Made by a program: the position numbers and the translations under genes
Assembly (NCBI GenBank): GCA_029204225.1
Contig: CM055104.1
Coordinates: 50,917,457-50,981,456 of the forward strand
Length of the DNA: 64,000 nt
Source of the DNA: Diphasiastrum complanatum
Taxonomy: Eukaryota > Streptophyta > Lycopodiopsida > Lycopodiales > Lycopodiaceae
Direction of reading: 5' to 3'
The notes under the pieces: model-generated
The model's database searches: none
What the model was told of the DNA's origin: nothing
Seen by the model: only the letters and a program-made list of their open reading frames with translations
Part shown: positions 20,622-31,403 of the stretch, one piece after another
How the letters are laid out: every line of letters starts with the position of its first letter
Position numbering within the stretch: the stretch's first letter is position 1

Positions 20622-21447
20622 TGTGAGAAATTGGCAAAAAATATAGCTTGGTATTTTTTATGATAGAAGTTTGTAAGTGAATCTCACATGTGTGGAGGAT
20701 GTTCTCACATGTGGAGAATTGTAAAGTAAATAAAAAATGTTTGATATAGGGGTCTCATAGAATTTCATAGTCAAGCATTTAGGTGTAGGATGTTGATAGG
20801 GTCAAATTTGACATAGATGGCAAACTATCCATTTCCATTTGTAATGTCATTATTGAGCCAAAATAGAGTAAGAGGCCAAACTCGTGCCAATTAGAGTGTA
20901 GACAAGTGTAATGCTTTTGTTTGATGAAGTTTAAGAGGTCCAATAGGATTTAGAGGTGGAACCATGAGTGGTCCAATAGAATTTGAGGTTTGCTTGAAAA
21001 TGGTCCAATAGAATTTAGAGGTACATGGATCAATGGTCCAATAGGATTAAGAGGTGGCAAAGTGTGGTCCAATCATAGTTAAGCATAGTGGTAGCTCGTG
21101 GATCTACTAGTATCATTGTACTCCTCATTTTGGATCTAACTGATTTGGAGATTGTGTGGATTTTGAGTGTTATTGGATTTCTAGCTTTCTCTCTTTACCC
21201 GAGAGCTCATGATGATTTTCTCTCTCTACTCAAGGAAAGCAGCTTGTTTTTGTTTAAAATAATTTTTGAATACTTCCCACACGTGTGAGTGAGAGTTGGA
21301 AGTGATTTAATGCATGTAGTAGTGTGTTTTTGCCATAGAATCAAAGATAGATCTTGAATCTCAATCTAGTCCTGATCTTGGTGCATCTACACACCTTAGG
21401 ATATCACAAGTACATGTTGTGGACACTCCACACGCGTGAAATCTACA
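20622..21447 (+). repeat. Element H 3' LTR
   Basis: The 826-bp segment starts TGTGAGAAATTGG and ends GAAATCTACA, canonical TG...CA. It follows a polypurine tract and contains CACATGTGTGG-type and CACACGTGTG (21278-21287) palindromes. Its end resembles the sequence ending at about 43738 upstream of copia F (TTAGGATATCA, CACACGTGTGAAATC). It was inserted into the minus-strand LTR fragment 21448-21765. Confidence 0.65.
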
Positions 21448-21765
21448 GGAACTCGAGTTGGTCCCTTTTAATAGTAGAGAGGAGGACCCTGGCCTCTGAT
21501 CCATTTCTACCTCCCTAATTATTCAAATTTAAAAAAGAGTGGGAACCATCCAAATTGGAGGGAAACCCAACTTTATTCACTAACTTGACATTTAGGCCCT
21601 ACGACATTAAAAGTCCCGCAAAAAGGCCTAAAGTCCTTCTATTGACTTTCTAATTAATCAAATAACTATGTGATCATCATGTTGGACTTACACACGCAGG
21701 GTGCCAAATCCCTGTCACTTATTAACTAGGGTTAGGACTGCCTTGGGATCTGAAACCCCCCAACA
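21448..21765 (-). repeat. Fragment of gypsy-G LTR (family K), minus orientation
   Basis: On the minus strand it starts TGTTGGGGGGTTTCAG and continues CCTAACCCTAGTTAATAAGTG, TGTAAGTCCAAC, GCGGGACTTTTAATG and AGGGTCCTCCTCTCTACTAT. The same sequence occurs in plus orientation at 28983-29109 plus 30852-31100, where it follows gypsy G2. The lower end is cut by the element H LTR. Confidence 0.75.
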
Positions 21766-21770
21766 CTCGG

Positions 21771-22615
21771 TGTTGTTGCTTTTTTAAGTTTGTGAAAATG
21801 GTTGTGTTGTATTGTTGAATGGAAGTGAAAAACTATAAAAGAAGCTAATTGTGCACTCATTTGTTGTGCGTTAAGGAATGCATTTCCTGTGCTTTTAAGA
21901 TGATCCAGTGTATTCGTATTGTTTAAAATTGATTTTGACATAGCATTTTTTAAGATTTTTGTCAAGGTACGGTATTGTCGACTTTTGTCATGTATGATCT
22001 ACAATAGCTTGTTGTCGCATAAGGATCTAGGATGTATTGGATGTCAATGTTTGCATTCCACAAGTAGCTAATTTGAGGATTGAAAGGATTTGTGTATGTA
22101 TCTTTTGGATATCTTTTTAAAAATATTGTTGGTTTTTTTTTAATGGTTGTACATAACACTTGTATGTACTCATTTTCATCGAGTCCAATTGATGTTATCC
22201 ATGTAGCGACATCTATCTCTATGTCTGCAATTATTTTCTCAATTTTCATGTACACATTACTACATATAAATTACTCATAAAAATGTTTGTTTCTATATTT
22301 ATATTTTTATCAAATGGGCACAATATTTTAGTTTTTATCATGGGTGGTTTTGGAAAGTGAAACATGCATTTTTTTCTTGTTGCACGTTTTTTTATGTCTA
22401 TGGGTTTGTATTGTCGTACAATCATGTTGTTGTTTGTACATGTGTATTCATCCAAAAAGTGTTCTATTTGTGATTGATTCTGTCCAAAAATTAGTGCATT
22501 TGTAGTCCATATTACACCATGATTGTGTTGGCTTTCACGATGTTGAAACTCAATCACAAAGAAGTAGTCGTCGACTTTATCGAGAATGGAATTTTCTGTT
22601 GTTAAAAATTTTCAA
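21771..22615 (-). pseudogene. Helitron Rep (HUH endonuclease) remnant
   Basis: Minus-strand frames give, in Helitron order: DYFFVIEFQHRESQHNHGVIW (HUH motif as HNH), CMFHFPKPPMIKTKIL, IGLDENEYIQVL, KKKPTIFLKRYP, DIQYILDPYATTSYCRSYMT (both tyrosines of the catalytic Y-Y pair retained), then LKSTGNAFLNAQQMSAQLAS. These blocks are diagnostic of plant Helitron Rep-helicase proteins. Frameshifts lie near 22250 and 21965. The helicase half is missing because the LTR fragment at 21765 abuts it. Upper end is about 22615, where gypsy G2 sequence follows. Confidence 0.8.
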
Positions 22616-24503
22616 AGAGCTTGAATTTTGGAATTGTAGTAACTAGTAGTTAACACTATTGTGCAATCTACAGAGCAGGACATTGTTCCAACATTGGAGA
22701 TCACCATTCAAGACATCGACATTAGTGGCGTCTAGATTGATGGAGGAGCAGACGTCAATATCATGTCTAAAGACACCTACAGTAAATTAACCAACTTACC
22801 CTTGCAGAAGACTCAATTAGCCATTCGCATGGCTAATCATACAAGGGATCCTCCACTCGGGAAAATCTAGAAGGTACCAGTCAATATTAAGGGGTTGCAA
22901 TTCTTGTTGAACTTTGTTGTTCTACAATTACCATAAGGCATGGATGTCTATCCAGTTCGATCAAGCAGGCCTTGGCTAAGGGTCGCCAAAGTAGTTCATG
23001 ATTGGGCAATAGGAGTAGTAACTATCCCTGCCAAACGGACAAAAGATTTGATTACAAACACATCACGGACAACTCGCTTCTCAGCTCTGTGATCGATGGG
23101 TGTTGAAACGATTGAGAAATTACTATTCCAACCGATGACGAAAGAATCTGAGGAAGATTTACATCTGACTAGTTTGTTTCTTGACTATATACTAGATGGG
23201 AAAGCCCCTTTGTTTATGATCATCAATTTATTTGCTACCAAAGGAAAAGCACATTCAAGTGAATCCAATTAGGAGCACGAGCAGCTGTTAGTGGAGAATG
23301 CAGACAGAGAGCAATGGCCATGAAGTTTTTCTGAAAATCTAGAATGTTGAAGGAGGAACCCACACGGTTGCATTCCACTCAAGTATCTAGAGAAAAACTA
23401 CTCCAAATTAATCTGGGGATGGAAGAGAATCTGCAGTATGTATCTATTAGAGCTAATAATAATCTAGAGTTCATTACGCATGCTACAATCTTGTTTCAGA
23501 AGTATAAGGTTGTCTTTGCATGGTCATACGACGACCTACGGGGAGTTCTGAAGAAAATATATCAGCACACAATCGACGTCACCATTGATGCACGACCGAT
23601 TCATCAGCAATAGTATCGCATGAATTCAAAACATGCCGAACAAGTTAGGACAGAGTTGAAAAATTGATAAAAAGTCAACTTTATCTATGCTATTGACTAC
23701 ATACCTTGGTTAAGCCCTATCATGATTGTCCCAAAGAAGAATGGTAACCTTCGAGTTTGCGTGGACTACCACAAACTGAATTCGTTTACTATCAAGGATC
23801 ACTTTCCATTGTCGCTAACAGAACAGATTTTGGACGAAGTGGGGCCACGAGTTATATAGCTTTCTTGATGGATAAGGTGGCTACAATCAGATTCAGATAG
23901 CCGAGGACCAAGGAAAAATTGCCTTCATTATGGAATGGGGAGCATACGCTTATAAGGTGATGCCATTCGAATTGAAAATCTCCCCGACAACTTTTTAGAA
24001 GGTAGTGTCGAAGGCATTCTATGACTATTTGGACAGATTTATGAAAATCTTTTGGGATGATTTTTGCATGTACGGTGACATTGAAGATCACTTGGATTAT
24101 GTGGAAAGATGCTTTCAATGATGTTATGAGTTTGGTATCAGTTTGAATCTAGAAAAATGTACTTTTTGTGTGCGATGAGAAGTCCTCTTGGGACAAATTA
24201 GCCCACATATTGCTTATCCGATCAAGCATATTGAGATAAAAGTTGATGGATGAATCACACTGCCAAAATAAGGTAGTATCCACATTTAAGATACTCTTGT
24301 ATGGTTTAACCTTAAGGCCTGTTCCTTCCATTAGGAATGGATGTAGCATACCAAGAGCTCCTACTAGGAATAAAGCAAGTGTGCTGAAACAACAATCATG
24401 GGTATTAGTGGTCCATCTGAATGAATCCTTGTGAGGTTTATACGTGCAAAGCTAAAAAAAGGTAAATCCTCATTGCGTATGAATTTCTCTGGTAGTATAT
24501 TGT

Positions 24504-24968
24504 TTAGTTTGTTGATGATATATTGTAATGTGTTTGGTACAAATTACTTGTGACATCTAGAAAAGACGTGAAATCATGACTATTAAGTCTCTTGATAGCA
24601 AGTTTTATGACTAAATGGATACATAGAAAGGATGGATTATGTTGTGTCTTATCTATTCCATTAACATACATATTTTCAATGAGCCATAAGCATTTGTTGT
24701 TGGCTTCTTCTAGTTTAGATGGAGATACAATATCAATATGAATCCATTTCCTATTCTTAAGAAAGTCAAGGGAATCGTTCTTACAAATTAAAGCATGTTT
24801 GTTTACAATCCCTTCATCTAGAAATTCATATTTAGGCATTAATCTCATGAGTTTAAACCAGACAAGATGAAGTTCAGAAGTGATATTGTTAATGTTAGTA
24901 CTTGTGGAATGATGTAATTTAAACCTTTTTCTAGGGTAAATTAAGCTAGAAATTGACAGATGAATCAC
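24504..24968 (-). CDS. Unidentified 154-codon ORF, second of a tandem pair
   Basis: The frame opens 4 bp before the end of the preceding ORF (ATGA overlap). Its first 25 or so codons have no counterpart. From INNITSELHLVWFKLMRLM it parallels the upstream ORF: NKHALICKNDSLDFLKNRKW, NIVS/DIVSPSKLEEANN, MYVNGIDKTQHNPSF and IKRLNSHDF. The unmatched start may be intergenic or intronic sequence. Family unknown; both copies being open despite divergence suggests past selection. Confidence 0.45.
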   Translation of the reverse strand: MIHLSISSLIYPRKRFKLHHSTSTNINNITSELHLVWFKLMRLMPKYEFLDEGIVNKHALICKNDSLDFLKNRKWIHIDIVSPSKLEEANNKCLWLIENMYVNGIDKTQHNPSFLCIHLVIKLAIKRLNSHDFTSFLDVTSNLYQTHYNISSTN

Positions 24969-25318
24969 ATTGCCATAGTAGGTGTGAAATCTGGGCTATC
25001 AAGTCTTTCCATAGCAAGTTTATGTATGAGATATATACATATGAAACAAGGATTATGTTGAGCCTTTTCTATTCCATTGACATATAAATGCTTGGTAATC
25101 CATTTTCGTTCATTACTAGCATCTTCTATTTTATGTAGTGAGACGATGTTCTCTTGAATTAATTTCTTGTTCTTTAAAATTTCTAGGGCACTTTGTCTAC
25201 AAAAATCAGCATGCTTATCAATATCTGTACTTGAATACATAGTTGAAAGTTTCATGAGTTTAAGCCACCCATCATGTAATTCAGAAGCAATACCTTGGAT
25301 GAACGTGGTGTTAGCCAT
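24965..25318 (-). CDS. Unidentified 117-codon ORF, first of a tandem pair
   Basis: The frame starts MANTTFIQGIASELHDGWL at an ATG and contains DKHADFCRQSALEILKNKKL, NIVSLHKIEDASNERKW, LYVNGIEKAQHNPC and MERLDSPDF. It aligns colinearly with the next frame, with roughly 45% identity by eye over about 105 residues, indicating tandem duplication of a protein-coding unit. The predicted protein is largely helical with no signal peptide. I do not recognise the family. It may be an exon of a captured host gene. Confidence 0.45.
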   Translation of the reverse strand: MANTTFIQGIASELHDGWLKLMKLSTMYSSTDIDKHADFCRQSALEILKNKKLIQENIVSLHKIEDASNERKWITKHLYVNGIEKAQHNPCFICIYLIHKLAMERLDSPDFTPTMAM

Positions 25319-26558
25319 GATTTTTTTTGTATGGGAATTTCGACATTACCTCATGGAAACACACTTTGCATTTTATACGGATTTACTTTACTTGGTAAAC
25401 AAGACATGCAATATTGGGCGTATTGCAAGATGGTTACTGTTATTGACTGAATTTGACTTTCAAATTGTGGCTCGTAAGAGAAAGCAACATTATCTTGCCG
25501 ACCATGTTTCGCGAATTGAATCCACACCAATTAATACTGAAGTGGATGATAAATTACTAGATGTTGCATTATTCTATGTAGAGGCAGTTTCTGAGTGGGC
25601 AGCGGATATTGTTGAGTACCTGATGCTAGAACAACCGAATGACTCTTTGACAAAAGTACAGAAGAGGCAATTGATTCATAAGGTTCAACCTTATCGATTG
25701 ATTGCAAGACAATTGTATCGTCGTGGATCAGACAATATTCTACGTAGATGTGTTTTACCGCATGAAATATCAGCTATAATCACGTTTTCACATGATGCCA
25801 TGGGCAGAGGACACTTCTCTACAGATATTACTGTTCGCAAACTTTTGCAATCAGGTTGTTGGTGGCCTACGTTTCATAAGGACACGGAAAATTATATTCA
25901 AAGATGTGATGTTTGCCAGCGAGCATGACGGCCTACTAGACAGAACTATGGACCCTTACATCTGGTTTTATCGCAAGCACCATTTGACAAATGGGGACTA
26001 GATTATGTTGGTCCTATTCATCCTATTCTGCGAGGATCTCAGGCCCGATACATTATCGTAGCAACTGATTATATGACTAAGTGGGTCGAAGGCAAAGCTA
26101 TCAAAGTTGCTGATGCAAAATCTACGGCCAAGTTTCTCTATGAAAATATTATTATCAGATTTGGATGTCCGATCGAGATTGTTAGTGACTGGGGTACACA
26201 CTTTGTTAATCAAACGATAAAGTGTTTACTGGAATATTCTTTTGTTGTACACAGATTAAGTACTCCATATTATTCCAGAGGAAATGGCCAAGCTGAATCT
26301 TCCAATAAGATTCTCTGCACTATTATGACAAAAACAGTTGAAGCAAGTCGGTCTAATTGGGAACATAAACTGCATGCAACATTATGGGCATTTAGAATCG
26401 ATTACAAGAGTAGTACAAATAAAACACCCTTTCAACTTGTTTGAAACCTTCATTGAGATTTTTATAGCCTATTTTCATAGTACTAAGCAAGCTTGCAAAT
26501 TTTTGTTTTGAACTGAACAGCCAAACTAGTATTTTGTGTAATGGACCCTCCAAATTCA

Positions 26559-26590
26559 CCTATAAGTTGGCTCAATTCGATTCATTCCTT
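26559..26590 (+). promoter_or_regulatory. Conserved TATA block upstream of ORF X2
   Basis: CCTATAAGTTGG followed by CAATTCGATTCATT, 160 bp before the X2 start. The same TATA plus AATTCGA block precedes X1 (minus strand, 6467 downward) and X3 (minus strand, 32818 downward). Confidence 0.5.
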
Positions 26591-26722
26591 ACTTGTGCTA
26601 GCGAACCTCTTGCCAATTTTTCCTGTGACCAAAGCCTTCAGAACTTTCCATACTATTTTTTGATATACACTCGCGCTGAATATTTTTAGTTTCCGCTCTT
26701 TTTCATCATCTCTTCCACAGAT

Positions 26723-28935
26723 ATGTCTCAGTCGCCTCGTTACACTATCCATTGTGATGTCCCATCTGCAACGGATATCATGATCCTTCCTAGCACAAGC
26801 ATGGTCACTCAGTGGATGACCCTTGCGGAGCATGTGCTTACTAAATGGGTATTCATGCGAGAGCCTTCTCAGGGAGAATCAACATGCATTTTATAACTCT
26901 TGCCTTCAAGGAAGAGAAATCCAAATTTTACATTACCTTCTAGGGCTACACACAAGGTACGTGTGAGTGAAGCTGCTCTTGCTGCCATAGGGATAGCATC
27001 TGGTACCCAAGCCTCATCGAACCATAAGCAAGCCAAACAGGCTATTAAGCCTTATATTGACACTACCAATGACCTACACTAGACTAATGACGACTATCTT
27101 CTAGAGGCCATTACTGATCTTGCCATTCAGGTTGCTGCTCACCTCCTCAACAATTTCCTGATGGCTGGCAACCTAAGGAATGACTGTATTACTTCCCAAA
27201 TTTTGCATAAGAGTCCCAAGCCAAAATAGCCAAGGCTCCTCTGGAACCATATAACTGGTTCAAGACTGTCTTTGGAGAGCTCAAAAAGAGCAATACCAAC
27301 CAGCAATTTGCTGCTGACTAGATGTTGTCACTCCTAGCAGCCTCCCACCTTGATAATAAAGTCCATGGTTTCATATAGATGTTGTGCTCTCTATCTATGA
27401 AGAAGCGCCGATAGAGTCATCGCAACAGGCATCGAACTCACATAGTCGCCGTCGTCCACATAGCAAGATCGCCATTCTTGACTCACCTTTCGCGTCACGA
27501 CGCTGTACTAGCAGACATCTTCAGCTGCGCTTCCACTCCCTATTGTTATTCGCAGTGAACTTCATATTCCCCTCGTCTCTGATGCTTCCCTCGCCTTTGC
27601 TTTCTCACAAGGTCAGTCTGTGACAATTGGGGCTATCATTCCCATCACAGCTATCCAGGCCGCCTCACCCCCACACACGGAAGCTGTTTCTCCAAACACC
27701 CAATATTCCATGGACATGTCGATGATTCCGACCCCCTTGGGGCCTCAGAAGCTTTTGTAATGCCCTAGAGCCTTGCGCCCTTTGAACTCCAATCCCCCGG
27801 AAGAGAATTCGAGACTGTCCATAATTCTGAAGCTATTTTTGAAGAAACCTTTCTCACAGAGCCACAAGAAACCGCACCAGCTCAGGCACTAGCCACAATT
27901 CAGGTCGGGCAAGTTGTCAAATCACTAAAGCAGTTTGATGCCACAGTGCCTGAGGGCTATGAAGAAGAATATCTCTTTGAAGAAGAGAAATTATAGGCAC
28001 CTGCTCCACGCCAACCAGGGACAATACTACGAGGTCCTTTTGCTGCTACCACCTCCACTACAGTAGATTCTTGTGATGCTCTAGGTTTAGTCTCAAGCCT
28101 TGCGCAAGTGATCCGGTCTATACTGGATAAGAAAAAAGAAATGGAACAGCGCATCTCAGATATGGGATCTAAGAATACACTCATTAGCCAGAAAGTGAAT
28201 CAGCTGGACAAAGAGTTGAAGATAGCCAAGAAACACGAAGCTAAGTTTGAAGCTGAGAAGAAGAAGGCACAACAATTGGCTGATTGCCTAGAAGACTATG
28301 TCAGTTCACTGTAGAATGCACTTACAACCGCCCAAGACCAAGTGGACAAGGCCGTGCAGGATGCAAAGCAACAAGTGCAGCTGCTCCAGGGTCAACTGCA
28401 GATTTATGTACCAATGCCACGCAGAAATAAGTGGAAGGATTTGGGATTGTCCATGGACAAAATCACCATCCATACGCCGAACTGGCCAATCATCCACCAA
28501 CTGTATAGCTGGGAGATCTCAGTGGACTTCCATCGAGCCCTACAAGCATACCAGCGGGAGTATATTCACTCTTCTGATCCTATAGTTAGGTAATCGACGT
28601 TGTTCGCAAAATATCTCACTCTATTGGCATCCGTTGCAACGCAATGGGATGATTATCTTTCTACTTTGGCATTCGATCCAAATAAGCCAATGGTGTTAGA
28701 TAGCATTAAGGATCAGCTGTCGGTGGTCCGATTGTATTTCCATGCTGCAAAGATGGGAGGCTCCTAGGAATCTCGATTTATACCTTGGACAACTTCAAAG
28801 TGGATTGCCGGAGTCTATCGTTGTTTTTTGCCACACAATCTAGATTTCAACATTGCCCGACTCGATTTCATGGAGAAGGTGCAATATCATTTAATAAGGA
28901 TTCATCGTGATGCAAATAAAAGCCCACAGTAACTG
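26723..28935 (+). pseudogene. Gypsy accessory ORF 'X', copy X2 (most complete)
   Basis: Most complete copy, equivalent to about 730 codons. Blocks: N-terminal domain MSQSPRYTIHCDVPSATDI, MILPSTSMVTQWMTL, KSKFYITFQGY, AALAAIGIASGTQASS, KQAKQAIKPYIDTTND and LLNNFLMAGNLRND (26723-27200); KAPLEPYNWFKTVFGELKK (27235-27290); a Pro/Ser/acidic linker with DPLGASE and KQFDATVPEGYEEEYLFEEE (27400-28000); a coiled coil from DALGLVSSLAQVIRSILDKK through LDKELKIAKKHEAKFEAEK (28080-28400); and a C-domain with HTPNWPIIHQLYSWEI (to 28590), then FAKYLTLLASVATQWDDYL to about 28935. At least four frameshifts and several stops. It sits between integrase and the 3' LTR, same strand. Function unknown. Confidence 0.65.
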
Positions 28936-28964
28936 CATCTCGAAGGTGTCATGGGATCGCCACC

Positions 28965-28982
28965 AATTTTGGTGGGGGATAC
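28965..28982 (+). promoter_or_regulatory. Polypurine tract of gypsy G2
   Basis: TTTTGGTGGGGGATAC directly precedes TGTTGGAGGG, the start of the K-family LTR, showing that X2 lies between pol and the 3' LTR of one element. Confidence 0.6.
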
Positions 28983-31100
28983 TGTTGGAGGGATTGCGTA
29001 TTCCAAGGAAATTCTAACCCTAGTTAATAAGTGAGAGATTTGGCACCCTGCATGTGTAAGTCCAACTCGATGATCACATAGAGATTTGATAATTAGAAAG
29101 TCAATAAAATGTGAGAATTTTTCTAAAATTCAATTGGTAATGAGAATCTGTTCATTACCTTCTTGTAGAACTGTTGACAAAACAAGTCTGCATTTTTACT
29201 CGTGTTGCTGCTACAGTCTAAATTTTTACTCGTGAATTTCCACAGGCAAAAAAATGCGACACTGCATTTTACATGCATTTTATGACAGACGACAATTGCA
29301 TAAATGCAACATTGTGTTTTTACATGCAATCTCTGACAGTCAAAAAGAATGCGACACTGTATTTTAATACGTTGTTTATGACAGGCAAAAAATGCGACAC
29401 TTGTCTTTAAAATTGAAAAGGTGTCCTCCAAATGCCAAAGGTTGTCCTTAATTAAAGACAAAGGCCAAAATCCAGGGAGTGTCGCATCATCCATCTACGA
29501 ATTTACTCATTATGTCTTCACGCTCCAACAATGAACTGATCTATTGATCAGTTTAGCAGCTGTTAACGATCTTGTAATTGTAGTTAAGATAGAACAAGAT
29601 CTTCCAACTGCTATATACGTAAATGAGCGATTGAAAAAACTAAGAGACAAACCTATTCAATATTCACGTTCTTCCTGCAACAGGCAATAGCAGCTGACAT
29701 TTCCATGTCAGTGATTTATGTAGTATTACTACAGTGGTGTTTCTGCCTTTCCTTACTTATTGTCTTGTAGTATTCTACAATGTGGCACACTGCTATGGAT
29801 TCATCTTGTTCTTCTATAGTAATTAACAGCAGCTGGCAGTTCTACGTCAGTGATTCACACAGCAACATTGCAGCTATGTGCAAATGTATTATCCATCCAA
29901 TTATTTGATGTACATATTTTATTGTGCCATTCTTTTCTGTTATTACAAGAATGCTATTCTTTATGTCTTGTTTCTACTCAGTGCATGGTGATCTTCGACA
30001 CCTCAGTCACTGGCTTAATCTATTGCATTTGTGACTGTTAATTAGCTCTCTTTATGAGTGATTGCGTCCACTGATCACAAGTAGTTCTACACACAATTAG
30101 AACGATTCATGCACTAGCAACGACATTCTTAAACACACATTGTACATGTTCCATTCATGCTCTTTCACACTAATGACTCACACAGTTCATTTATTTACAA
30201 CATATGAGACTGACATTGTAGATGCCTTTGTGCATCGATTCTTTTTCTTTTGAATAGATTTTCAGTAATAGGCTCATAAACCTTCACAGATTGTGATTAG
30301 CTTTGGGAAACACGCGGCTACGTCCGCTATTGTCTTGTAATCACCTGCTTAATTGACTTGTATATTTTGTTATACATAATATGATTATAGCTCTGTCTAT
30401 TTCTGGGTTCAGAATTGTGTCAATACTGCAATGCTTTTCTATGTTCTGTCTGGTTGTCTGCTCATCGCTTCTGCAAATTTATTGTTCGTGAATAATTATT
30501 TGTCTAGCTGTTCGTGACTGATTATTAGTCTTGTCTTTCGCGACTTATTTTCAGTCGAGCTCAGTCTAGCCCTTCGTGAATTATTCGCGACTAATAATTT
30601 GTCTAGCTGTTTGCAACAAATTATCTTTCTGATATTTTGATGTTTGGCTACGTAATCAGATCGAACGTTATTTCTGTCACTGACTATTTGTTCAAATCTG
30701 ATAGGCGTAGTCATGCTTGAGGAAAGAGTGTGATAACTTATTTCATTGCGCACAAACACTTTTCATTTGAGTTCGTTTCTCTTTCAAGTTTCGAGTTCGC
30801 TTCTTTTCGTGTTTGTTTCGTTTATCGTTATCCTCGTTTTTCAACATAAAAGGACTTAAGGCCTTTTTGCGGGACTTTTAATGTCGCAGGGCCTAAATGT
30901 CAAGTTAGTGAATAAAGTTGGGTTTCCCTCCAATTTTAAATGGTTCCTACTCTTTTTTAAATTTGAATAATTAGGGAGCTAGAAATGGGTCAATAGAATT
31001 CAGAGGCCAGGGTCCTCCTCTCTACTATAAGAAGGGGCCAACTCCAATTTGCTACACATGTTTATATCCTCATTTCAATACAAGCAAATTGGTTCTCTTA
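28983..31100 (+). repeat. Gypsy G2 3' LTR (family K), split by a solo LTR
   Basis: The first part, 28983-29109, starts TGTTGGAGGGATTGCG. The second part resumes at 30852 with GGACTTAAGGCC and runs to about 31100. The join is confirmed by the uninterrupted minus-strand copy at 21448-21765. The outer end is not certain. Confidence 0.7.
29110..30846 (+). mobile_element. Solo LTR (copia E-related) with TAAAA target duplication
   Basis: The 1737-bp element starts TGTGAGAATTTTTC and ends GTTTTTCAACA. TAAAA at 29105-29109 and 30847-30851 is the 5-bp target duplication, and the empty site is seen in the other K LTR. Internal segments (GCGACACTG words, TTAGTCGCGAA-like and CGTGAATTATTCGCGAC words) match the LTR of copia E at 38645-39795. 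It contains no coding domain, so it is a recombinational solo LTR. Confidence 0.85.
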
Positions 31101-31403
31101 TGGAATGGATTTGTGAATGTCCTTTCTCTCTACCACTTTTCCTCGTCCCTCATGCTTTTGTCGTACTTGCTAATTGTTGGATCTGATGGTTATTGGGATT
31201 GCATGTTTTTATACTTTTTATGAGAGAGAAAGGGAGAAAGAGAAAGAGTAAGCTATCCTCATTGTGGATCTTAATGTTAATGATTGTAGTGTTAGTGCTT
31301 AGTGTTAATGGATGTTAGAGTTAGATTTGGATCATCCATTCATGCTGAAATCTAAAATATGCTATTGCTCTCATGGGAACGAATCTATTCGTGACAACTA
31401 ACT

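Larger units (their letters stand above)
24480..25320 (-). other. Foreign block interrupting gypsy G2, with two tandem paralogous ORFs
   Basis: The gypsy RT homology stops near 24470 and RNase H resumes near 25320. Between them the plus strand has no pol similarity, while the minus strand carries two related frames (25318-24965 and 24968-24504). Target duplications or terminal repeats are not obvious. The block looks inserted rather than part of the element. Confidence 0.5.
22660..26445 (+). pseudogene. Ty3/gypsy copy G2 pol (PR, RT, RNase H, IN)
   Basis: Plus-strand order: retropepsin IDGGADVNIMSKDTY (about 22740); RT with VCVDYHKLNSFTIKDHFPL and YSFLDGYGGYNQIQI (catalytic YxDD region eroded to WDDF), to LNLEKCTFCV near 24170; RNase H tail METhFAFYTD-like sequence and QIVARKRKQHYLADHVSR (25350-25520); integrase zinc-finger segment and core with YIQRCDVCQRA, KWGLDYVGPIHP, IIVATDYMTKWVE, FGCPIEIVSD and GNGQAESSNKIL (25600-26445). 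Multiple stops and frameshifts. It is interrupted at 24480-25320 by an unrelated block. Accessory ORF X2 and a 3' LTR follow on the same strand. Confidence 0.8.
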
